A DNA stretch of 64,000 nucleotides, taken from Polytrichum commune. Taxonomy: Eukaryota; Streptophyta; Polytrichopsida; Polytrichales; Polytrichaceae. The stretch spans positions 12,092,501-12,156,500 of the forward strand of contig OX485808.1 of assembly GCA_950295325.1 (NCBI GenBank), written 5' to 3'. The translations under genes and the position numbers were made by a program. Below are positions 11,761 through 24,800 of this stretch, in pieces (the first letter of the stretch is position 1; each line of letters starts with the position of its first letter). Below the pieces are notes generated by a model, which saw only the letters and a list, made by a program, of their open reading frames with translations, had not been told where the DNA came from and made no database searches.

Positions 11761-13321
11761 AAACCCACCCTTTAATTCTCGTACATACATAAGGTAGACG
11801 AGGCTAATATTGCCACCTCCAGCCCCATGGAGTCATCTAACCGATGGATTCAAGCATTAGAAGCTTGAGCAAGTTGGCAACTACAAAAGACCAAAGAATT
11901 TGAAATCGTGGAGATCAAAATTGAGGATTGTGTTGATGTAGGCTTTGAAATAAAAAATTCTTTGCTTCCCAATATGGTGTATTCTTCCATCGCTTAATGT
12001 TGTGTAAGTGGACAACATCACTAGCACAATCTTCATGGGTCATTTGCCAATGAAAACCAAGTGGAATGTCAACATCGACTGCGTCATGTCTCTACAGTAG
12101 TCACCTGTAAGATAAAATATTGCCAAACCGGCTTTTCATTATAGAATACCCACCATACAAGTTGCTTAGCGCCTCACAACCACATGCTCACCCACAAAAA
12201 TCAAGTTGTGTACAACTCAGTGGGTAGCACTCTTATTTATTATGGATGGTGGGTGTAGTTTGAGTATTGCGAAGACGACTCACCCAAATATCATCAAAGT
12301 GGTAGCTAAATCAACTACACCCTAAACTCCGTAATATCAACCCCCATAATGTCACTCACTCTTTAATATCCCAAAACACGAGGGAACGGATGTTCGTAGT
12401 TCAACTCTCACTCCTTATTGTCACATTTCTCTCCCTTATATCACGAATTTTTGTCACCAATTCAAACCACCAAAGAAGTCAACCCACACCCTCGCATTGC
12501 GCCATGTGTCAATATGTGGAGTGTCACCTTCTTCTTCTTCTGCCACTTGTTGAATGTTGGTGCATGCATATGCCACACATCGCCCGGGAAGGCCAAGTGG
12601 AGTGGACCACACACCACACCATTAAAATGTTGCACTTTGTGTTATTCCATAGTGTCACATGCTACACTAATTCCATAGTATCACGCATCCATGTTAACAC
12701 TACCAAACTCCATAACATCACGTGCGCTTTGGTTGCCGCAGGTGTGGTCGGACGGGAATGGAAACCCAAACTATGGTCGAGAGGCCGTCGATTTTTTTTT
12801 CATTAAAAAATCAATCATCAACAAAATCTTGGCCGTTAGATTGGAGGGGTTGTTTTGGGCAAGGAATAAAGTGGGATGCTCCTTTGAGTTTGGACTTTGG
12901 GCTTGGCCTTTGGAGGCTTCACATTGTGCCCAGCCCAAGGCTCCAATTCCTATATTTTTATTGGCTATGTATGTTCAGCCCATTTCTTTGAACTCTCAAC
13001 AAAGTTTGGCCACTCAATCCCACGGCCTCTCTACTTGGACGGCCATGGTGTGAAGCGGCCCTTAGTTGATAACTGTATCTCCCCCACTTGGCAACCCCTT
13101 GTCCATCCCTGCAGCCAAATCCCGGAGCTTGTAGGTCCCCAATTTCCGGGCCCCTCTTCTCCCATTGGTGGAGAAAGTGCACCCCCTTATTGCATGTACT
13201 CACATGTATTACGGACCCTCCCAACTCCCGGGATTCACATGCACCTTATACACCTATCCAATGTCGAACTCCTTAACTTGCTACCCTCTCTAGTATGACA
13301 CGTTTGGGAAACACCCAAAAA
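11761..13321. other. intergenic DNA with non-coding open frames
   Basis: Plus-strand frames at 12390-12806 and 12691-13298 lie open for 120-138 codons. Their translations show no domain, low-complexity domain or family motif, and several frames overlap. I read them as chance open frames in a locally GC-richer stretch rather than genes. Confidence 0.4.
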
Positions 13322-13990
13322 AATCGTGTTATCGAGGTCTCGTCTTCTCATTACTATGACAAATGGCGTAAAGTTGTCGCATTATCGAGGGAATACGACA
13401 ACGTAAATAATATGAGCTTAAATATATATACACACACAACGAGTTTAAGCAATATAGATGGTGTGGAATAATTCCTCATAACTCCAAACAAATACAAACA
13501 TTCTCAGGAATTCTTGAAATAGGAGTCCGAAGATCTCTAGTGTTGCCTACTTATCGTATCTGAATTCCCTACTAACTTTTGAGCACTAATGATTTCATCA
13601 ACACCAACATATAGAGAGTTTTCTAATAAGAAAGTTAGACAACCAATGATGCATGACGCTTAGCAACATACTAGGCAGGAGGCCACTCTAACCCTAACCA
13701 CGTCCATTTTACACGAGTAACCCTAATTCTCATTAAGTTCCCAGTGGTAAGTGAAGTTCCCAAGTAGTTCCCAAGTGAAAATGGATGTGTTTTAGATGCA
13801 CATGACATAGATGAAAGGAGTTTTAGCATTACCTACCTCTTTAATATGACAAAACGGAGATTTCTAAATGTCGAATTATCGAGTGTCGTGGTTGTATAAA
13901 AGAGGGAGTTTTGGACTGAAAAGTTTGGTCGCACAAAAATGTGCCGTAATATCGAGGGTGTCGTATAAACGAGTGTCGTATTAACGAGGT
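13322..13990. repeat. scattered short motif GTCGTATTATCGAGG
   Basis: Variants of the word occur at about 13325, 13376, 13870 and 13944-13990; the last group has three in a row (TAATATCGAGGGTGTCGTATAAACGAGTG and on). They are not regularly spaced. They may be the remains of a degraded short-unit array or of transposon subterminal repeats. Confidence 0.4.
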
Positions 13991-14204
13991 TAAGACTGTA
14001 CCAAGTGTTTGTGAAGATTTATGGGCATAAATTGATCAAGTTCCTAGTGTTTCCAAGTCCAACCGGTTTTATATGTTGTGATCCTTACGGATTTCTCTTT
14101 ATTAATTTGAGGTATATTCCATAGATTCCTCTAGAATGATCGGTTACTTTACCTGGTTCGTCTATGAGTAACGGTTGGTTTTCCCTGTTCGTTGCCTATT
14201 ACTA

Positions 14205-14610
14205 CACTAAAATATTGTGTTTAATTAGTGTCACATGGTATTTTTATGTCACTGTGGTCACTTTGCTAACGAAACTTCTCATGAACAGGTCCACAAGTAC
14301 TGTCATACCAACTTAGTTTTAGTTCATCTACATGCCAATTCTCGAAACAAAAGCTTGGTATATTGTACATGTTAGCATCTCTGTAAATGAGTTATTGTCA
14401 TAGATGATTGAAACTCAGATGCAAAATCACTCTCAAAGTGACAAATTCTGCAACCGTTGTAAATGTATAATGCCCAGCAAAGGTTTACAAGAAAGGGCGA
14501 GTAATGTGAGGTTTTACAATTAGTGCTGGTGACGCTCCACGGGCAGGTTACAATCCGTAAATTGGTGAGCAACACAAATAGAATATTAAACTTGTGACAC
14601 TCCATAACAA
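14205..14610. repeat. dispersed repeat, copy A
   Basis: This segment matches the two halves of 42795-42927 and 43699-43990 in order. Shared blocks include ATATTGTGTTTA.TTAGTGTCA, GGTATTTTTATGTCACT, CTTGGTATATTG and the later GTGTTGGTGACAC-like block. The second copy is interrupted by a 771 bp insertion, and this copy shows the uninterrupted state. Confidence 0.6.
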
Positions 14611-16019
14611 TAACTTGGTGAAGCTTCGGCTTCTTTTCTTCGAGGCAATTGACAAACAGTGTCCAGGGAGATTGAAATTTTGGGCACAATCGATCTAAAT
14701 CCTAGTTTGATTTCCAAGTCCAACCGGTTACACGGTGTGATCATCTTTCTGTTTTTCCTTGATCAATTTTGAGGCACATTCCTTAGATTCCTCTGAAACG
14801 ATCGCTGATTTTCCCGAAATCTCGAACTTCAACCAGTTAAATTCTCAAACTCAACCGGTTCATCTGCAACTAGCCGTTCGCTCATTGTTGACCAGATCGA
14901 TCTTTTGAAGGTGGTAGAAGAAGAAGAAGTAGTAGTAGCAGCAGTAGTAGTAGTCTCTCAGGCTTGATGATGGATTCAAACTACCAAACACTTCAAACAT
15001 CAAAGGGCAGGGCTGGCGGAGGATCCTCTGATGCTGCAGTTGCTTGCGAGTACTCCCGACGTACTTTGTAAGCTACTAAAGGTGTGTGGCCTTGTTGTGG
15101 GCACTTCCAACTCCCACGGACGATTTTGGCCGTTGGATTCAATCATAGGAAAGAATTGTCCAATCGGATCATCAATTGTGACTGACGAAGATTTGTCATT
15201 TCAAGTTTCAAGACCAAAGCTGAAACGCAAAAGTTGTAAAAACGTCATACGTGGTTTTTGGATGGGCAGATTCTTGACCTAAACTACAATAGTGTTTAGG
15301 TAATTCCAGATCTTTTGGTCAATTCTAGACAAAATCGGTGGTTGGTGTCATCCTCTAAATCCCTTCTATATATGTGACTTCGTCCCACGACTTTGTAATT
15401 GTGTGCATCATATGTGGCTTGGTATTGGTCTTTTATCATACATTTATGACCATGTAGTTGACATGTGTTTGCACTATGTTTTTATTTATTTTTATCACAC
15501 TATGTGTGCAAGGTTCTGGACTATCCAAAAGTTTGGAATTACATGAATACCAACCATTTGCTAACTTAGCTCTTTAATTTTTTAATTTTAATTTTATGAT
15601 AAATTTTGTAAAAATATTATTATAATATAGTTTTTAAAATAAAATTATTTAAAATTTTCAAAAACGGTAAGAAACCCAAAATCAACAACAACTATGGGGG
15701 TGTTGCTTTAAGGCCTACTTACCTTAGTAAAGACTCTCTTTCTCTTTAAATGACAACAAAGACCCTCTCAATTGTTGTGTGGGAGACCCTCTCGATTGTG
15801 TTGACAATTGACCTTAGAATGGGGTCGATATTTTGAGCACATAGTCCAATCTCATTGTAAAACATGTATTTTGGTGTCCATTCTTAACTACAAGGCATGC
15901 TATATTCAACTCAAATATGAGTGTCCAATCCAACCCTTAAAAGTCCGAGCTCCGCCAAAATGGACCTCAAAATGTGATCGAGACTCAAGGATACTTTGTG
16001 ATAAATTGAGCTAGAAGTG
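14611..16019. other. intergenic DNA with a trinucleotide repeat
   Basis: A GAA/GTA/GCA trinucleotide tract lies at about 14918-14953. It is followed by a short ATG frame at about 14967-15070 that ends at a possible GTAAGC donor. The frame is too short to assign. The rest is AT-rich, with A/T runs near 15577-15660. Confidence 0.35.
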
Positions 16020-16230
16020 TCATAAATGTCCATATTCAAAACTTGCACAATTATCATTATATACATTGTTCCCATATAAGGATACATGTATGTAAATTGG
16101 AGTAGAGGGAGAAAATTGAGTTCATATAAATGACCTAGGCTCAAATACACAATGCCACATCTATTTAATCAACGTTTCCACTATATTTCCACTTCCCTTT
16201 TTCAGAAGATTGTGCTAAAATATGAGTTAT
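16020..16230. repeat. dispersed repeat, copy of the element at 33330-33560
   Basis: The blocks TATGTAAATTGGAG, GAGTTCATATAAATGACCTAG, CTCAAATACA, a CCACATCTATTTAATCA-like block and GATTGTGCTAAA.ATG occur in the same order and orientation in intron 7 of the TPR gene. No open frame, TIR or target duplication is evident. Confidence 0.6.
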
Positions 16231-16939
16231 ATCATGAGGCTAAAACATTCATGTCTCAATATACTTGTTGAGGGTTTGTACAAATCATCACGTACGTCAT
16301 TGCTCCAACATGCCTCGATTCTCTAAGGATTAAAAGAACGACCACATAAACCCCTAAACCCTAACCTCTAAACCCTACTTGGCCCACATTCCTTTAGCTA
16401 TGCATATGAAGTGCTCCAATTAATTTTGTTTGATTGCAAAAGCAAATTATTTCTAACCTTGCATAAGTAGCTTCTTGACCAACTTTCTTCAAACGTTGTA
16501 TTGCTCCAAGGTGCCGGTCGGTAGGCCATTCATTGACCTCGTGGAACTTCATAGATGAAGATAATATTAAGGTAAGGAGGAGGCGGAATTTGAACAATTA
16601 TTCGCCGGGAGCTTTCGAAGGCGTACATGTAGACTTTGTTCCCATCGAATGTTGTTGTTGTTGTAGTAGTCGTACGCATACATTCCAATGGCGCATCGGA
16701 TACACGTGTCAACTTGTGGTCCTATCCATGAAATGAGTGCGTCGTTTTAATGGACCGACATGTTGCTTGCTTTGGGCATGTACCCTAACCTCTTAGCAAA
16801 TGTACTTAGGATAATTATGTCCTTGATCTCTCTTTCTCTCGCCTTTTGGAATACCTTAATGCCTACGATAACGTATATGGTCCACATGCACCTTGACACT
16901 CCATATTTTATGAAGATATATTTGCACCATTCAGTTGTT
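16231..16939. other. intergenic DNA with telomere-like repeats
   Basis: A short run of plant telomere-type units (CCCTAAA) occurs at about 16350-16377 as imperfect CCTAAACCCTAACC-type repeats. A TTG/TAG trinucleotide tract is near 16650-16672. No gene is recognised. Confidence 0.45.
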
Positions 16940-17360
16940 TTTTGACAAGGTAAGTATATGGGTGCTAAGTGGCTTGGTTCTCTTTTGTTCTCCACCTTTG
17001 ATCGATCGGATTTCTACGTCTTCTAATTTGTGTTACATTAGCAAATCTATGATGCAGCATCATCAAAAACCGGATCGAAAATCGGACATCCCTTTATTTT
17101 TAGTTTACGGTTATTGAAAGTACATGTCTGTTGATTCTTTAATTCAATACACCTGTTCAGCCTCCCAAACGGCGGTGTTCACTATTGAGTATGGAGTACT
17201 TCGTTAATTAAAAGTTGGAAACTTGGTCCGATTTCGTACAGAACAGTGTCTTTAAAGTATATGTCTTTTGATACTCACCGAACCACTAACTAATCAAATA
17301 TAGGTGTTTGATTAAGAAAGATAATCGAATAGCACCCACACACCTTAATAGGTGATACAT
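16940..17360. repeat. diverged dispersed repeat related to 6850-8230
   Basis: The order of blocks (a GGATCGAAAATCGG-like block, GTGTTCACTATTGAGTATGGAGTA, ACTAATCAAATATAGGTG, GATTAAGAAAGATAATCGAATA, CACACACCTTA) matches 6960 and 8040-8220. Divergence is high, so it is an old member of the same family. Confidence 0.55.
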
Positions 17361-17490
17361 GTGAGGCCATTGAACTTGAGTTAACGATGTATGTTATAAT
17401 CATGTGAAATACGTATATTGCAGTCCTTGTAGCGTCAACTCCTAAATGTCTAAAAGGCCTTGTACGGACCTTGACATGCATGAAACTGTG

Positions 17491-17656
17491 CATACCATTA
17501 TTCAGATCCATAACAATGTTCTTTGGGATTGACATCATTCCATAGAATATTCCCAGATATTTCCCACATCTACACTGAATGTGGGAAATATCTAGAAATA
17601 TTCCATGGAATGATGTCAGTCCTACATAACACAGTTATGAATCTGAATAATGTTAT
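17491..17656. repeat. long near-perfect hairpin, about 166 bp
   Basis: The left arm 17491-17569 pairs with 17579-17656. The inner 36 bp of the stem have only three mismatches and close on a 9 nt loop (CTACACTGA). Outer pairing continues with CATTATTCAGATCCATAAC against GTTATGAATCTGAATAATG. Stem length and loop size suit either a fold-back MITE or a plant microRNA precursor. No known plant microRNA is recognised in it. Confidence 0.75.
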
Positions 17657-20600
17657 GTGTGTTTGAGCTACATATTTTTGTGTTTGATTCACTTCTATGA
17701 AAACGGACTTATCTTAAATTTAACTCATATTAAATCAACTGCACAATTGACATTGACTGCCAAAACAACTAAAGTTAATTGACATTGACATCCAAATACA
17801 TGACATGTGTTCCTTTGGATGCAAACACATACTTAATATATACATGACTATGTTTATTTTTAAATAAAAATTATTTATTAAATTTTCCCTCTCTCTACCA
17901 TAAGATAATACGCTCAATAAAGTTTTCAAATCCATAAATATGCAAAATATGTTTTCAAGACTTGGTGAGGACTCATCGTTCTGTACGATCCAACCCCAAA
18001 AATCCATCTCCATGATAAGGTCGATGATCGGTCCGAGATGACCCTAAACTAATGGATGATGGTGGAGAGATATCCAAATCTCAAGGAAGAGGTTGGTGGT
18101 TCGATTTCCGGCTGTGAAATCTCCTCTCTACTTGATAAAAAAAACTTACTAGGTGGTCAACTACCTCATGTGCTTTGGTATTGGCCTGTCAGCCTTCTAT
18201 CTCAAAAGAAAGAAAAAGAAAAAAAACAAGTTCCCTGTCCACAACAAGTGTTGTGTACTTCAATTTGCAAACTAAGGTAGATGGGTCTTAAAATGATTAC
18301 TTTTTTCTAACTGACCCAATTCTCCTAGAAGGGATATGATGAAACATGTGATTAGTACAAGATGGTTAGCAAATCTAAAGTGAGGATGTAGACACTTTCC
18401 TCATAATTTTTTAAGCTCACACAAGTATCTTATTCATCAAGAAAGTGAAGATTCTTCAGTTCCTTAAATGATCATACATGTCCCACTAATTATGATGACT
18501 ATTGAGCTTATCATGGTTATCAATTGTTTCCCCACAAATTAGAGAATCCAAACATTGAGCACATGAGGCAAGGCAAACAAGCCACCTCTGCGTCCCCCAT
18601 GCCCATGTGGATATGGGTAAGGTCAAGGCATATGTAACAGATAAATTAAGAGAGTTTTCTGTTTAGAAGGAGGAATATCATAATATTATTTTTCTTACAA
18701 TGAGAAACAAGTTCTAAAGAGAATGCAATTTTTTTTTCATGAATATGGAAATTGCTATAAACTTTGAAGTGGTAAAGTTTATTGGAACACACAGTCAATC
18801 TATAGGTTAACGCATAACCATTCATCAAAATGTTAATTCTTGGCTATGACATTGTCAAAACTCTTATGAGGGTATAGTAGAGGCATCTATCATGACCCCA
18901 TCGTCAATCTATAGGGTACTAGAATTTCAATCAGGTTGGGACTGGATTTCAATTAGGTTGGAACCAATAGTGCCATGACACGTCCTAGTTTTGAGTGCTA
19001 AAATGAGAAGGAATGAGCGGTTATGGCAGCCTCTAGACACTAATAATATGTTCAGGCCAACTTTTGGCTTCAAAAATTCACAATATTGTCAATTCATTTC
19101 AACTTAAGGAATAGAATTACCAATTTTGTTGCAATCCTCCTTATTTCTATCTTCCTAGACGAGAAAATAGAAAGAATTTCAATGATCAAGGTCTCACGAG
19201 CATATTTAGTCTCAAACTAAAGGTAGATGGGTCTTAAAATATGTTGCACTGCCCTATACTTCTCAAGATTTTGCGCGAAATCTCTTAAGTGATTGGTTAT
19301 GGTCACCTCTATTCTAATCAATCGCAAGCCATCACTGTTCGCCTTAAAAATACAAATCTCATCCATGTCTGCATTACAAATACCCTAGTGAGTGGTTAAA
19401 TGGACCTAGTCGACTATGGATGCCTCGACCTTAGGAGTTGGTGAATGGACATTGCACATCAGTATAAAACACCAATGTTCCTTTTTCTTTTTCTTAAGTA
19501 ACATGTGGGAACTCGCTCTTTTGGCACAACATTCATGTATTATTCTTTGGACAGGAAATTCTATAGGTTGAAATGGGTTGATGTGAATACAGGAACCTAT
19601 TTAAAGAACAGAAGGATATAATAAGTAGCACTGCAAGCTCTTGATGAATGTCTCGAGTGGCCAGTCATGGTCCCCAGCAACTTTGGTGACCATAACTTTT
19701 CCCAATGGACCCACAACTATGACAACAAGCCACTCCCTGCTTTGAGATTTTTTCAGCTCTTGTTAACAATGGGTCCTCACAAAAACACATGTAGTGTCCA
19801 TGGACTTTGCTTGGTCCTGAAATCATTCTCATGCAAACGTACAAGTACCCTTACTTTCTTGCAGATTACACCAAGTCTCGAGAAGATCCCACAAAAGCTC
19901 ATATCCATAATCTATTCAGCGTTTGTGGTCTTCGAGACTAAGGTTGGATCCTCCCTTGGTCATTTGCAGTGCACAAAAGCTGTGCTTGATTTATGTACCT
20001 GCAATGTCAACAGAGGATTCTTGAGGACCTGTACTTGACATTCTCTTTTAATTTTAGCTTCAAATAAAAGGAATTTCAATGATCAAGGTCTCATGAGCAT
20101 ATTTAGTCAACATCTCATTGTAGCATATCTTCAGACACAAAGCCTTTTTCCATCCACCAAGATTCAAATGAAGAGGTGTGTCCAAAATGGAGTCATTCTT
20201 AGGCTATTCGGATTACCTAAGAATTTTTCCATTTGCACAGGAACCTAAATAGGCTACGTAAGAATGTTATACCACCTTCTACATCATGTGGTAATTACCT
20301 TACCCAATTCTTGATAAAACCATTCTTCATGCGAGGACCTAGCATTCAATCTGAACCAGGTTGAAAATTCTGGCATGAACTTTTAACTGGTCAATATCAT
20401 CTAAGGGTTTGTTCAAGAGTGACTAAGGTGTATCTTTAAACAGTGGGGGTCATAGTAATTTAATCTACAAGGATTTAAGAGAATATATGTCCTGCAAGCC
20501 ACCTGCTGTCACCTTTCACTTGTATCTTTCCATTGTCAAGACAGCGTGTTGGTCTGTAGTAATAATCTGATTCTTTAGCTAAAAAGAGAGATGTGTTGTC

Positions 20601-21862
20601 ACATTTGATACATCAAAAGCCACTATAATTCATCCCTCAAATCCTTCTCACTTGTACTTTGGCATTTCTGCAATGTGATTTTATCTCCCAATGACCAAAG
20701 CACATGGTTACAATTTCGCTTCATCAAATGCCTACGAATTCTTTAGATTTTTCAAGGCTTCAAAAGACCAAGCCAAAGCTAAACAAGTATGGTAAGCTAT
20801 TGGAAGGAAGCAAAATTTCACAGATCTTCTGCACCAATACATCTCTCAATTTGTAAATGATTTCTTTGGACTGCGAGAGGGTCTTTACAAGAAAGGAAGA
20901 CTCTGTAGCTAGATGAAAAATTAGAGACCCAACAATGGTCCCACACGTCTCCCTTGGAAGGCAAGTATGAGAAATGGTAATTGTTTATGAAACCTTACAT
21001 ATTAAGAGGATAAATAACCAACATCTGAGGTCTCCCATCCACTCCATTGGATATAATACTTGTGATATAATTTTCAGTATGATTTCCAGTGGTAGATTGA
21101 AGTCAGTCCTCACACGACTGGCTTATTTGCAAGTCTAGAATCTGCAAACACTTTTCCCTGAATTGTAGTAATTTAGACCAAGAGAGAATGTGAAACTGAC
21201 CACATGAAAATAAAGATTTCAACAGCATTGTCATGGATTCAGGCTGATTTCCAGGCGCATTCCTCCCTCCCTTCAGTACTCATTGACTTATTTCCTGTAC
21301 CCGTTTTCAACCCCATTTCAGTTTGTTAATGTGCATGTCCCACAACATAACAAATAAGCTTTTTGAGAAGAAAACATTCTCTGATGTTGATGACTACGAT
21401 CATGCAATCTGTCTAATATGCTATCTCATCATAGTCATAGTCATTGTTCCATCTGTCAATAGTCCCACTAACTCAGGATTGCTTTAGGTCATTTTTTCAT
21501 GCTATCAAGTATAACAAATTTATAGCTTAGTAGATACAACAAGCTAAAGACGATGCATCATGCATTTTGTGAATAAGTCCAATGTGTACTTGTCAAAAAC
21601 AACTTAATCTGTTCTACTTTCTTGATATGACTCATTCATTAACTGTGAAAATCGTATGTAAAGAACATAGCCTGCCTATAAAGGCTTTGGCTATTTACTT
21701 TTGAGTATAATAAGCCTCCTACTCTATCCAAGTACAAACAGCCAAACCAATACGATGCTTGTAGAGGGGATTCAAAGTAGCAGATTTATGCAATTTGTTG
21801 ATTATTCATTTAGTGGATACTCTGTGACTCTGACTAGAGAGGGGTCAAACCTGTATGTATTT
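17657..21862. other. 4.2 kb intergenic DNA, no gene seen
   Basis: Several open frames of 60-120 codons occur, the longest at 19667-20038 on the plus strand. None has a domain or compositional sign of coding. The phrase GGAATTTCAATGATCAAGGTCTCA.GAGCATATTTAGTC occurs at both 19173 and 20069, so part is duplicated. The right end is the 3' flank of the polygalacturonase. Confidence 0.4.
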
Positions 21863-24800
21863 CTAGCCATTGCTTTGTGATCTATCATCAAGATAGGAAT
21901 CAGCTCTTGAACTTTTGCCATACATTTGGACGAACTCCACTAACTTCATATTATAAACAGTTGAAGGAGTAAAGTCGAACGGTAAGCCCCAATCTGACAA
22001 ATGGGCTTCCTCCTTCCAATGTAAATCCAAGTTCTGCAATAACACATCCTCAATATACTCCATGAATACTCCAGACATGCGGTGCAAAACAAGACCCTGG
22101 CATCCGGGTCTATAGTCGTGATATCCACCAGAAAAAGTCGTGGACTTCACCAGTTTCAAGGTGAAATTGGTGAACTGTATGCCATTCAAAAGACTGTCTT
22201 TGGAGCCTGACAGAAAAATGCCATTTTCTGAGGTCGCCGTAATGTTGACAAAGTGGACTCCATTGACAGAGCCCACCTTGATAGAATTATTTCGAGGACA
22301 TGCGGATATGTAAATAGGTTCAGCAAGACCCCACCATGAGGGGTCATAGTAGCGAGTACTCATCTGAATGTTGGTGAATGTGACGTTGTACACGCTACCT
22401 GCTCAAGAAAAATAAATAATAATGAAGAAACCATACAATTCCATAGCTGGTGGTGTCTACGTTGCTTGCATATGTGAGGGAGCAATCAACTAAGCCCCCC
22501 CCTTTACACTAGAGTTCGAGTTGAGAGATTGATTTTACAATTCTCAGTAGTTTGATATTTGGAGTTGACAAGTTTTCATGCAAAGTTCAAACTATTGAGA
22601 GCCTGATCAATCTTCGAGCCCTCAATAGTTTGAGGAAGTGTAAAGTGGTCATGATCAAAGTAAGACATCAACCGGGGAATGATACTAAAAAATGAAGCAT
22701 GCATGACAAACCAAAGAATCATTAAGAGCCCATTGGCTTCGGGCCTCTGATGGAAAGCAAAGAATCTAAGCAGAAAGCGTGTGTGGTTAAGTTGAGGAAC
22801 TTGCATTAGCAAACCATTGCCACTTTTGCAATACCCAAAAATATGATTGTTTTTCATTGGGACATTTAACCTTCATCTGGAGTTCCACAAAACTGCAAGA
22901 CTCCCATTGTATTGTGAGTTATGATATATCTGCAAGAATATTGAATGTAAGTATGGATGTGGTACCTTCATCACGAAGTTGTATTCCTAATCCTCTATGG
23001 GACTCCACAATGGTTAGGTGCTCAAAATGTAAGTTGCGAAAATCCCAGCTCGACTTACTCCCGAGTTTCACTGCAGATGACTTTGTTCGTATCCAACAAT
23101 TTGTGACGGTCAGGTTGTAGAGAGGACCCTCATCTGTTTTAGGACATATGGCATCATCACCCGTGTCAATGTGACAGTTTTGGATCACTGTGTTGTTGGA
23201 AGACTGGATGTCGATGCCATCATTGTTTGGGCTGTTGAAGTCCCCATATATCGACACATTGTCTATGAAAACTAGTTCCGACATAACAATGTGCAAGCTG
23301 CAATTCCACGGCATGCCTCAATACATCAGATCAAAGCAACCCAAAGTTACAGTTTGAGGGCGAACATGGAGGCTAACATATGAGGGCCTCTCTAACTTAG
23401 ATCCCAAATGAGAGGGCCTATATGATCTTTAATAAGTAAGAGATTCTTTACTTTGTTAGCGAATAAGATATACATGTGAGCTCCGATAACTATGAGTAAA
23501 ATGGCTGCAGCCTCAATTTGGATTTGCTAATCATCTCACATTGATCGCATGTTTCATATCCTAGGAGAAGCGGGTGCGGAGCTAAAAGTGCCAATTTTAG
23601 GCCTGCTAACTTTAAACCCTAAAACGTAAATTCTAGCCCTTCCATAACAACAATAGCAGCACAAATTCCACAACCTCTTAGCACCACGAGCTTTTGCAAC
23701 CTCGCCAAACAACAACAACAAGACGAACACATGAATTACCACCAATATGCCGGCTCTTGAAGAGAAACTAGGTCTCTCATAATAATGTGCAAGCTGCCAT
23801 GCTCAAGCTGTCAAGGAATGCCTCAACCCAGATGCACTGTTCGAGGGATAACATGGAGGTCAGACAGGCTAAACCCTAGCCCTTCCATAACAACAACAGC
23901 AGCAGAAATTCCACAACCTCTTAGCACCACAACCTTACATTTGCAGAACCTCGTCACAGAAACAATAAAAAGACGACCACATGCAATAATTCCATGACAA
24001 CAACATCACAAATTCTACGACCTCTTAGCATCACAACCTTTTGCAAAACCTCATCACAGTACAGCAAAAGACGACCACATGAAATCCACCAATACGCTAG
24101 CTCTTCAAGAGAAATATTCCAGATCTGACATATGAATGTGCAAGGAATGCAATCCAAGGAATTCTTCAACCACATCGGATCAAAAAGCAACCGCAGTTGG
24201 TGCGATCGAGGAAAAATATGGAGCCTATACAGGCTAAACCTTAAACCCTAAACCCTAGCTCTTCAATTACAACAACATCTCGAATTCCACAACCTCTTAG
24301 CACCACAAGCTTAAATTTGCAGAACCACGTCACAGAACCACCCAAAAAAAGGCGACCACATGAATTGCTAAACTTACCACCAATACGCCGGCTGTTGAAA
24401 AGAAACATTCCAGACTGCCACATTCTTGCAGTTGATGAATCCCACCAACCGCGGCCTACACTCATCCCCCACACAATCCCCAGTAACGTTCCAACTCACC
24501 ATGATGTTCTTCTCCTCCTTAAACTCCGTCACAAACTTCAACCCCTGCCCATTCACAGCTCCCCCTCCGGTTATAACTACATTCTCAGCGTCCTCTGCAA
24601 GAATGGTGTACCATCTTGAACTTCTATTTGGGAAATCTCTTTGATGCTGGCTGCCTAAGATTGTCGCCCCTTTCGCAATCCATAAGGTGATGTTGGTCCT
24701 CAAAAACAAAGTTGCGGTCAGGTAAGTGCCTGGGGAAATGTAAACCACTCCGCCCCCCATGGTGGCACATGCATCAATGCTTGATTGTATGGCATTTGTG

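Noticed and set aside
12390-13298. Overlapping plus-strand open frames of 86-138 codons
   Set aside because: No domain or family pattern, several frames overlap, and no splice structure supports them; probably chance in a GC-richer stretch.
14967-15070. Short ATG frame ending at a possible splice donor
   Set aside because: About 30 codons with no downstream partner exon; could be a relic but cannot be supported.
19667-20038. 123-codon plus-strand frame
   Set aside because: No recognisable motif, and the flank is repeated nearby; not called as a gene.
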